Shown piece by piece: positions 57,273 through 64,000 of a stretch of DNA of 64,000 nt (position 1 is the first letter of the stretch; the number at the start of each line of letters is the position of its first letter). Origin of the DNA: Streptomyces subrutilus (GTDB lineage: Bacteria > Actinomycetota > Actinomycetes > Streptomycetales > Streptomycetaceae); NCBI RefSeq assembly GCF_008704535.1, contig NZ_CP023701.1, forward strand, positions 3,784,501-3,848,500, read 5' to 3'. The notes under the pieces were generated by a model. That model was not told the DNA's origin, searched no databases, and was given only the letters and a program-made list of their open reading frames with translations. The translations under genes were made by a program, and so were the position numbers.

Positions 57273-58718
57273 ATGAGTCTGTCCCTGCGGTTCGCCGCCG
57301 GATCGCACAAGGGCATGATCCGGGAGGGGAACGAGGACTCCGGCTACGCCGGACCGCGCCTGCTCGCGATCGCCGACGGCATGGGAGGCCAGGCCGCGGG
57401 CGAGGTCGCCAGTTCCGAGGTGATCTCCACCCTCGTCCAGCTCGACGACGACGTCCCGGGCTCCGACATCATCACCTCCCTGGCCGGCGCCGTGCAGCGG
57501 GCCAACGACCAGCTGCGCGCCATGGTCGAGGAGGACCCGCAGCTGGAGGGCATGGGCACCACCCTGACCGCCCTGCTGTGGACCGGGCAGCGGCTCGGGC
57601 TCGTGCACGTCGGCGACTCGCGCGCCTACCTGCTCCGCGACGGCGTCCTCACGCAGATCACCCAGGACCACACCTGGGTGCAGCGCCTCGTCGACGAGGG
57701 GCGCATCACCGAAGAGGAAGCCACCACCCACCCGCAGCGCTCCCTGCTGATGCGGGCGCTCGGCAGCGGCGACATCGTCGAACCCGACCTCTCCATCCGC
57801 GAGGTCCGGGCCGGCGACCGCTACCTGATCTGTTCCGACGGCCTCTCCGGCGTGGTCTCCCACCAGACCCTGGAAGAGACCCTCGCCGACTACCACGGCC
57901 CCCGCGAGACCGTGCAGTCCCTGATCCAGCTGGCGCTGCGCGGCGGCGGACCGGACAACATCACCTGCATCGTCGCGGACGTCCTCGACACCGACAGCGG
58001 CGACACCCTCGCCGCCCAGGTCAGCAACACCCCCGTCGTCGTCGGCGCGGTCGCCGAGAACCAGCACCAGCTCTTCGACGGCGGCAACGCCATGCAGACC
58101 CCCGCCGGCCGCGCCTCCGGCCTCGGCCGCCAGACCCCGCCCCCCGGCGCCTTCGGGCCCCCCGGCAGCGGCGAGGCCCCCGGCTACGCGGAACACGGCC
58201 AGGGCGGCGGCTACGGCAGCTTCGGCGACGCCGACGGCTACGACTCCGAGTACGAGGACACCTACGACCACCCGCGCAGGCGCCGCGGCAAAGGGCGCAA
58301 GTGGGCCACCCGTACCCTGACCCTGCTCATCGTGGCGGGCGTCATCGGCGGCGGTCTGTACGCCGGCTGGCGCTGGACCCAGACCCAGTACTACATCGGG
58401 GTCAAGGGCGAGCACGTCGCGCTGTTCAAGGGCATCAGCCAGAAGCTGGGCCCGGTCGGGCTCTCCCAGGTGGAGACCGACCGCCCCGACATCGAACTGA
58501 AGTACCTCCCGCCCTTCAAACTGAAGCAGGTCCAGGCCACCATCAGCGAGAGCGGTCTGGACGGCGCGCGCGAGAAGATCGACGATCTCGGTCTCCAGGC
58601 GTCCGCCTGCAAGAAGGACGAAGAGCGCCGCAACGCCGAGGCGCAGAACAACCAGACACCCGGCCCCACCCTGACTCCCGCGGAGCAGGCGCTGGTCGGC
58701 CTGTGCGGAAAGCAGTAG
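57273..58718 (+). CDS. pstP: PP2C-type Ser/Thr protein phosphatase PstP
   Basis: Membrane-anchored phosphatase that reverses PknB-type phosphorylation. The 481-residue protein has an N-terminal PP2C domain (about 1-240) with metal-binding motifs GNEDSGYAG, ADGMGGQAAGE, VGDSRAYLLR, CSDGLSGVV and GGPDNITCIV; a disordered Gly/Pro/Asp-rich linker; one membrane helix (about 355-375); and an extracytoplasmic C-terminal tail. ATG 57273 gives the conventional start at the catalytic domain. GTG 57222, with GGAGGG 8 nt upstream, is a credible alternative that would add 17 residues. It is followed by rodA at 31 nt. Confidence 0.94.
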   Translation: MSLSLRFAAGSHKGMIREGNEDSGYAGPRLLAIADGMGGQAAGEVASSEVISTLVQLDDDVPGSDIITSLAGAVQRANDQLRAMVEEDPQLEGMGTTLTALLWTGQRLGLVHVGDSRAYLLRDGVLTQITQDHTWVQRLVDEGRITEEEATTHPQRSLLMRALGSGDIVEPDLSIREVRAGDRYLICSDGLSGVVSHQTLEETLADYHGPRETVQSLIQLALRGGGPDNITCIVADVLDTDSGDTLAAQVSNTPVVVGAVAENQHQLFDGGNAMQTPAGRASGLGRQTPPPGAFGPPGSGEAPGYAEHGQGGGYGSFGDADGYDSEYEDTYDHPRRRRGKGRKWATRTLTLLIVAGVIGGGLYAGWRWTQTQYYIGVKGEHVALFKGISQKLGPVGLSQVETDRPDIELKYLPPFKLKQVQATISESGLDGAREKIDDLGLQASACKKDEERRNAEAQNNQTPGPTLTPAEQALVGLCGKQ

Positions 58719-58749
58719 ACACACGCGGGCACAGGGGGCCCGCCACACC

Positions 58750-60174
58750 ATGAGCGTTGTCACCAACACGACCACCATCGGCGCCATCGAGCTGCCGAGC
58801 CGGCGGAACACCGAGCTCCTGCTGCTCGCCTTCGCCGTGGTCATCCCGATCTTCGCCTACGCCAACGTGGGCCTCGCGATCGACGGCAAGCTGCCGCCCG
58901 GCATGTTCGTCTACGGGCTGGGCTACGCCGCGCTCGCCGGCGTCGCGCACCTCGTCGTGCGCCGGTACGCGAAGTACGCGGACCCCCTGCTGCTCCCGTT
59001 GGCCACCCTCCTCAACGGGCTGGGCGTCGTCCTCATCTGGCGGCTCGACCAGTCGGAGCGGCTGCAGAACCTCGCGAAGCGCTCGTACGGCAGCTTCTCC
59101 CCCTCCGCGCCGAACCAGATGATCTACACGGCGCTCGCCATCGCCCTGTTCGCCGGCGTCCTGCTGCTGCTCAAGGACCACCGCGTCCTGCAGCGCTTCA
59201 CGTACATCTCGATGGCCGGCTCGCTGGTGCTGCTGATCCTGCCCGTCATCCCGGGGCTGGGCGCCGACGTCTTCGGCGCCAAGATCTGGATCAGCGTCGG
59301 CGGGTTCTCCATCCAGCCCGGCGAGTTCGCGAAGATCGTCATCGCCGTCTTCTTCGCCGGCTACCTCATGGTCAAGCGCGACGCCCTGGCCCTGGCCAGC
59401 CGCCGCTTCATGGGCCTCTACCTGCCGCGCGGCCGCGACCTCGGCCCGATCCTGATGATCTGGGCGATGAGCCTGCTCGTCCTCATCTTCGAGAACGACC
59501 TCGGCACCTCGCTGCTCTTCTTCGGCATGTTCGTGATCATGCTGTACGTCGCCACCGAGCGGACCAGCTGGATCGTCATCGGCCTGCTCATGAGCATCGG
59601 CGGCGCCGTCGTCGTCGGCGCCACCGCCAGCCACGTCAAGGCCCGCGTCAACGCGTGGCTCGACCCCTTCGGCTGCTACAGCACCTCCGGCGCCTGCGAG
59701 CAGGTCGGACAGTCGATCATGAGCTTCGGGTCCGGCGGGGTCCTCGGCGCCGGCTGGGGCCAGGGCAACTCCGACCTCATCGGCTTCGCCGCCAACTCCG
59801 ACTTCATCTTCTCCACCGTCGGCGAAGAGCTCGGGCTCACCGGCGTGATGGCCTTCCTGCTGCTCTACGGACTCATCATCGAGCGCGGCGTGCGCACCGC
59901 GCTCGCCGCCCGCGACCCCTTCGGCAAGCTCTTCGCCGTCGGCCTCTCCGGCGCCTTCGCCATCCAGATCTTCGTCGTCGCCGGCGGCGTGATGGGCCTC
60001 ATCCCGCTCACCGGCATGACCATGCCCTTCCTCGCCTCCGGCGGCTCCTCCGTCCTCGCGAACTGGGCCCTCATCGGCATCCTCATCCGGATCAGCGACA
60101 CCGCACGCCGACCTGCCCCGGCCCCCGCACCGTCCCCCGACTCCGAGATGACCCAGGTGGTCCGCCCGTCATGA
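58750..60174 (+). CDS. rodA: SEDS-family peptidoglycan glycosyltransferase (RodA/FtsW type)
   Basis: 474-residue polytopic membrane protein with about ten to twelve helices. The SEDS signatures are visible: ISVGGFSIQPGEFAKI in the middle, FENDLGTSLLFFGMF, and GEELGLTGVMAFLLLYG ending with the MPFLASGGSS loop. SEDS proteins polymerise lipid II with a cognate class B PBP, here the PbpA encoded immediately downstream with a 4-nt overlap. The operon position matches the conserved block of actinomycetes; Streptomyces encodes several SEDS proteins, and copies at this locus are tied to development rather than rod growth. Confidence 0.93.
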   Translation: MSVVTNTTTIGAIELPSRRNTELLLLAFAVVIPIFAYANVGLAIDGKLPPGMFVYGLGYAALAGVAHLVVRRYAKYADPLLLPLATLLNGLGVVLIWRLDQSERLQNLAKRSYGSFSPSAPNQMIYTALAIALFAGVLLLLKDHRVLQRFTYISMAGSLVLLILPVIPGLGADVFGAKIWISVGGFSIQPGEFAKIVIAVFFAGYLMVKRDALALASRRFMGLYLPRGRDLGPILMIWAMSLLVLIFENDLGTSLLFFGMFVIMLYVATERTSWIVIGLLMSIGGAVVVGATASHVKARVNAWLDPFGCYSTSGACEQVGQSIMSFGSGGVLGAGWGQGNSDLIGFAANSDFIFSTVGEELGLTGVMAFLLLYGLIIERGVRTALAARDPFGKLFAVGLSGAFAIQIFVVAGGVMGLIPLTGMTMPFLASGGSSVLANWALIGILIRISDTARRPAPAPAPSPDSEMTQVVRPS

Positions 60175-61634
60175 ACAAGCCCCTGCGCCGCATCTCGCTG
60201 TTCTGCGGGCTGCTCGTCCTCGCGCTGCTGATCCGGACCAACTGGCTGCAGTACGTCCAGGCCGAGGAACTCAGCACGCGCAAGGAGAACCGCCGGGTCC
60301 AGATCGCCCAGTACGCCACCGAGCGCGGCAACATCATCGTCAAGGGCAACCCGATCACGGGCTCCGCGGTGACCAACGGCAGCGACTACAAGTTCAAGCG
60401 GACCTACACCGAGGGCCAGCTCTGGGCCCCGGTCACCGGCTACGCCTCGCAGGCCTTCGGCTCCACCCAGCTGGAGTCGCTGGAGGACGGCATCCTCACC
60501 GGCAACGACGACCGGCTCTTCTTCGACCGCACCATCGGGATGTTCACCGGGGAGAAGAAGCAGGGCGGCAACGTCATCACCACCCTGAACCCGGACGCCC
60601 AGCGGGCCGCCTTCGAGAAGCTCGGCAACCGCAAGGGCGCGGTCGCCGCGATCGACCCGCGCACCGGCGCCATCCTGGCCCTGGTCTCCACCCCGTCGTA
60701 CGACCCCTCCCGCTTCGCCGGCAACTCCAAGGACGACGAGAAGGCCTGGGTCGAGCTGAAGGACAGCGAGGACAAGAACCTCGTCAACCGCGCCCTGCGC
60801 GAGACCTACCCGCCGGGCTCCACCTTCAAGGTCGTGACGGCCGCCGCCGCCCTGGAGCACAAGGTCGTCGACGACATCAACGCCCCGACGGACACCCCCG
60901 AGCCGTACATCCTGCCGGGCACCAAGACGCCGATGGTCAACCACGCGACCGGCTGCGAGAAGGCCAGCCTGAACAAGGCCCTCGAAGTGTCGTGCAACTC
61001 CGTCTTCGCGAACATGGGCGACAAGGTCACCCGCGACAAGATGGTCGAGACCGCCGAGAAGTTCGGCTTCAACAACGACAAGATCGACGTCCCGGTCCGC
61101 GCCTTCGCCAGCGTCTACGACAAGAAGATGAGCCGCGACGGCAACGCCCAGAGCTCCATCGGGCAGTTCAACACCGCCGCCACCCCGCTCCAGATGGCCA
61201 TGGTCACCGCCGCCATCGCCAACGACGGCAAGCTGATGAAGCCGTACATGGTGGACCAGCTGACGGCGCCCAACCTCGACCTCGTCGAGAAGCACGAGCC
61301 GCAGGAGATGAGCCGGCCGCTCAGCGCCGCCAACGCGCAGAAGGTCCAGCAGATGATGGTCAACGTCGTCGAGACCGGCACCGGCGGCAACGCCAAGATC
61401 AAGAACACGGTGGTCGGCGGCAAGACCGGCACCGCCCAGCACGGCGAGGGCAACAAGAAGCGCCCGTACGCCTGGTTCATCTCCTACGCCGAGCTGCCCG
61501 ACGGCAGCTCGCCCGTGGCCGTGGCCGTCGTCATCGAGGACAGCGAGGCGAGCCGCGAGGACATCAGCGGCGGCGGCCTGGCCGCGCCGGTGGCCAAGGC
61601 CGTGATGCAGGCGGTCCTGGGCGGCAAGGGGTGA
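60171..61634 (+). CDS. pbpA: Class B penicillin-binding protein PbpA
   Basis: 487-residue transpeptidase that cross-links peptidoglycan. An N-terminal membrane anchor (about 8-24) precedes a short non-catalytic domain and the transpeptidase with SxxK in PPGSTFKVVT (about residue 222), SxN in EVSCNSVFAN and KTG in GGKTGTAQHG (about 417). ATG 60171 overlaps the rodA stop, matching the functional SEDS-PBP pair. The 186 bp to pknB hold no gene, only that kinase's presumed promoter. Confidence 0.95.
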   Translation: MNKPLRRISLFCGLLVLALLIRTNWLQYVQAEELSTRKENRRVQIAQYATERGNIIVKGNPITGSAVTNGSDYKFKRTYTEGQLWAPVTGYASQAFGSTQLESLEDGILTGNDDRLFFDRTIGMFTGEKKQGGNVITTLNPDAQRAAFEKLGNRKGAVAAIDPRTGAILALVSTPSYDPSRFAGNSKDDEKAWVELKDSEDKNLVNRALRETYPPGSTFKVVTAAAALEHKVVDDINAPTDTPEPYILPGTKTPMVNHATGCEKASLNKALEVSCNSVFANMGDKVTRDKMVETAEKFGFNNDKIDVPVRAFASVYDKKMSRDGNAQSSIGQFNTAATPLQMAMVTAAIANDGKLMKPYMVDQLTAPNLDLVEKHEPQEMSRPLSAANAQKVQQMMVNVVETGTGGNAKIKNTVVGGKTGTAQHGEGNKKRPYAWFISYAELPDGSSPVAVAVVIEDSEASREDISGGGLAAPVAKAVMQAVLGGKG

Positions 61635-61820
61635 CGGGCCGCCCGGGGGAGTGACCCGTGTCACCGTCCCGGGCCCCCGGGGCAGCGCACGGTACCGGTC
61701 CGGTATCAGCCTGTGGCCACGAGCCGATCACGGACGCTCGGCCGGTAGCCTTTGCGCGAACAGCACACCGCCGGACCACACACAGGTGCGGTCGGGACTG
61801 ACGGAGAGGGCTGGAACGTT

Positions 61821-63860
61821 ATGGAAGAGCCGCGGCGCCTCGGCGGCCGGTACGAGCTGAGCCACGTGCTCGGCCGTGGTGGCATGGCCGAGGTCTACCT
61901 CGCCCACGACACCCGGCTCGGCCGTACCGTCGCCGTCAAGACCCTGCGTGCCGATCTCGCGCGCGATCCGTCGTTCCAGGCCCGGTTCCGGCGCGAGGCC
62001 CAGTCGGCCGCGTCGCTGAACCACCCGGCGATCGTCGCCGTCTACGACACCGGCGAAGACTACGTCGACAACATCTCCATCCCGTACATCGTGATGGAGT
62101 ACGTCGACGGCTCCACGCTGCGCGAGCTCCTGCACTCCGGCCGCAAGCTGCTGCCCGAGCGCACGCTGGAGATGTGCATCGGCATCCTCCAGGCCCTGGA
62201 GTACTCCCACCGGGCCGGGATCGTCCACCGCGACATCAAGCCCGCCAACGTCATGCTGACCCGCACCGGCCAGGTCAAGGTCATGGACTTCGGCATCGCC
62301 CGCGCCATGGGCGACTCCGGCATGACCATGACGCAGACCGCGGCGGTCATCGGCACCGCCCAGTACCTCTCGCCGGAGCAGGCCAAGGGCGAGCAGGTCG
62401 ACGCGCGCTCCGACCTCTACTCCGCCGGCTGCCTGCTCTACGAGCTGCTCTGCGTCCGGCCCCCGTTCGTCGGCGACTCCCCCGTGGCCGTCGCCTACCA
62501 GCACGTACGGGAAGAGCCCCAGCCGCCGTCCAACTTCGACCCCGAGATCACGCCCGAGATGGACGCGATCGTGTTGAAGGCGCTGGTCAAGGACCCCGAC
62601 TACCGCTACCAGTCCGCCGACGAGATGCGCGCGGACATCGAGGCCTGCCTCGACGGCCAGCCCGTCGCCGCCACCGCCTCCATGGGCGCGGCCGGCTACG
62701 GCTACCCCGACCAGGGCCACGGCTACGGCCACCAGGGCGGCTACGACCAGCCCACCACCGCGCTGCGCACCGCCGAGGGCGGCCAGACGGCCATGATGGC
62801 GCCCATGCCTCCGGGCGGGGGCGACGGCGGGTACGGGTACGCAGACCAGGGCCACGGCTACGACCAGGGCCCGCACCGGCGCCAGAAGAAGAGCAAGGCG
62901 TCCACGATCCTGCTCGTGGCGGCCGGCGTCCTCGTCCTGGTCGGCGCGATCCTCATCGGCCGCTCCCTCTTCAGCGGCGGCGCCGACAACCGGCCCTCCG
63001 TGCCCAAGCTCGTGGGCCAGACCCTCGAACAGGCGCAGAAGAGCGGCGACAACGCGGGTGTCAAGGTCGTGCAGGACGGCGAGACGGAGTGCGAGGCGCA
63101 GCCCAAGGGCGCCGTCTGCTCTCAGGTGCCGGCGGCCGACACCAAGGTCGACCAGGACTCCACGGTCAAGGTGAAGATCTCCTCGGGCGCGCCCGCGGTG
63201 CCGGTGCCGGACGTGCTGCGGGTGCAGTTCGACGACGCGGAGAAGACGCTCAAGGCCAAGGGGTTCCAGGTGGAGCGCAAGCTCCAGGAGTCCGAGAGCA
63301 CCGCAGGCATCGTCCTCGACCAGAACCCCAAGGCCGGCAGCCAGGCCAAGAAGAACGACGTCATCACGCTGACCGTCGCCAAGGAACTCTCCAAGGCCGA
63401 GGTGCCGGACCTGCTGGGCAAGACCCGGGAGCAGGCGGTCAAGGCGCTGCAGGACGCCAAGCTGAAGCTGGGCAGCGTGACGGAGACGGAGTCGCCGGCG
63501 GCTCCGCCGAAGACGGTCATCCAGCAGCAGTACCCGGCCGGTGAGCAGATCGAGGTCAACAAGACGGTCAACATCACCATCGCCAAGGCCGCCCAGCAGA
63601 CCCAGGTCCCGAACCTGGCGCAGAAGACGGTGGCCCAGGCCAAGGACGAACTGGCCTCCAAGGGGCTGAAGTTCGGCCGGGTGATCTCCGGACCGTCGGA
63701 CGACGACTCGATGGTGGTCTTCTCCGACCCGGGCGCCGGCACCCCGGTCAACACCGGTACCGAGGTCAACGTGATGACGGTCCGCGGCCAGGGCGGGAAC
63801 AACAACGGCGGCGGCAACGGCAACAACGACGGCTTCATCGGCGGCCTCGGCGGCCGCTAG
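61821..63860 (+). CDS. pknB: PASTA-domain Ser/Thr protein kinase PknB
   Basis: 679-residue transmembrane kinase that senses cell-wall fragments. Kinase domain (about 11-275): GRGGMAEVYLA glycine loop, AVKTLR, HRDIKPANVML, DFGIARAMG, an activation loop with MTMTQTAAVIGTAQYLSPEQ, and the DLYSAGCLLYELL helix. A Gly/Tyr/Gln-rich juxtamembrane linker leads to one membrane helix (about 360-382) and four PASTA repeats, beginning VPKLVGQT, VPDVLRVQ, VPDLLGKT and VPNLAQKT. The tail is Gly/Asn-rich. ATG 61821 gives the usual N-terminus. It closes the operon ahead of a terminator; PstP and the FHA proteins upstream are its known partners in relatives. Confidence 0.96.
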   Translation: MEEPRRLGGRYELSHVLGRGGMAEVYLAHDTRLGRTVAVKTLRADLARDPSFQARFRREAQSAASLNHPAIVAVYDTGEDYVDNISIPYIVMEYVDGSTLRELLHSGRKLLPERTLEMCIGILQALEYSHRAGIVHRDIKPANVMLTRTGQVKVMDFGIARAMGDSGMTMTQTAAVIGTAQYLSPEQAKGEQVDARSDLYSAGCLLYELLCVRPPFVGDSPVAVAYQHVREEPQPPSNFDPEITPEMDAIVLKALVKDPDYRYQSADEMRADIEACLDGQPVAATASMGAAGYGYPDQGHGYGHQGGYDQPTTALRTAEGGQTAMMAPMPPGGGDGGYGYADQGHGYDQGPHRRQKKSKASTILLVAAGVLVLVGAILIGRSLFSGGADNRPSVPKLVGQTLEQAQKSGDNAGVKVVQDGETECEAQPKGAVCSQVPAADTKVDQDSTVKVKISSGAPAVPVPDVLRVQFDDAEKTLKAKGFQVERKLQESESTAGIVLDQNPKAGSQAKKNDVITLTVAKELSKAEVPDLLGKTREQAVKALQDAKLKLGSVTETESPAAPPKTVIQQQYPAGEQIEVNKTVNITIAKAAQQTQVPNLAQKTVAQAKDELASKGLKFGRVISGPSDDDSMVVFSDPGAGTPVNTGTEVNVMTVRGQGGNNNGGGNGNNDGFIGGLGGR

Positions 63861-63893
63861 GCGGGCCGGGACCCAGGCCCCGCCCGCGGACGA

Positions 63894-63927
63894 AAGGCCC
63901 GGCCCCCCTCCCCGGGGGCCGGGCCTT
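63894..63927 (+). terminator. Terminator after pknB
   Basis: Bases 63894-63907 pair with 63914-63927 (14 bp, beginning AAGGCCC and ending GGGCCTT) around a 6-nt loop, 34 nt after the pknB stop. The remaining 70 bases of the window show no feature. Confidence 0.85.
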
Positions 63928-64000
63928 CGCGTTGCAGCCCGCACAGCCCCGCCCAGGGGCCTTGTCGGGGCTCTGGACCGCGGCCGCGGCGAGTGTCGCG

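Overview
The window is chromosomal DNA of a streptomycete-like actinomycete. It is very GC-rich with strong G/C third-codon bias, frequent GTG starts and 4-nt start/stop overlaps. It carries SARP-type regulation and, at the right end, the conserved fhaA-fhaB-pstP-rodA-pbpA-pknB block next to tRNA-Leu(CAG). No IS element, integrase, CRISPR array or rRNA was seen.

Region 1 (about 1-51,000) is a large biosynthetic gene cluster whose left edge lies outside the window. From left to right it holds: tryptophan 2,3-dioxygenase (cut by the edge), kynurenine formamidase and a phosphopantetheinyl transferase; a free-standing adenylation (A) enzyme with an aspartate-like pocket; MbtH and a DrrA-type ABC ATPase; an ArsR-like regulator; a leftward operon of tryptophan halogenase, cation/proton antiporter, flavin reductase and a MacB/FtsX-like ABC pair; SARP and LysR regulators; a type II PKS set (ACP, KS, CLF, KR, DsbA-fold isomerase-like protein); an 11-kb NRPS; an ABC-2 permease, a P450 and a TauD-type dioxygenase; a precursor block (trpC, trpD, trpE, trpG, class II DAHP synthase) with a MocR regulator; a type II thioesterase; and a five-gene operon (cysteine-synthase-like, argininosuccinate-lyase-like, ATP-grasp, A-T-TE, L-threonine-kinase-like) ending at a strong terminator at 50,997-51,036.

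A model for how the genes cooperate (inference): DAHP synthase and the trp genes raise tryptophan supply. Halogenase plus flavin reductase chlorinate tryptophan, and the dioxygenase plus formamidase convert it to chlorokynurenine. The Thr kinase, PLP enzyme and lyase make 2,3-diaminobutyrate or a similar diamino acid. The type II PKS makes an acyl chain that the first NRPS condensation domain could accept. The NRPS reads C-A-T-E / C-A-T / C-(broken A)-T-TE: its first A domain has an acidic pocket suited to a cationic residue, its second resembles a kynurenine pocket, and its third is truncated, so that carrier probably needs loading in trans, plausibly by the free-standing Asp-like A enzyme. 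I do not recognise a known product with this combination.

Regulation is visible in the DNA. Direct repeats with a TCAG core spaced exactly 11 bp apart, as expected for SARP activators, stand before mbtH, the SARP gene itself, the PKS operon (nine repeats), the NRPS, the type II thioesterase and the diamino-acid operon. A second promoter type (CTTAA, then CTAG 32-33 bp later) precedes the Asp-like A gene, the halogenase operon and trpC; two of the three also share a GACATTAG half-site that may be read by the LysR protein.

Region 2 (about 51,000-55,400) is an MMPL-family transporter and a NarL-type two-component system, either cluster-associated or flanking. Region 3 (55,418-63,927) is core genome: tRNA-Leu and the phospho-signalling and cell-wall operon ending in PASTA kinase pknB.
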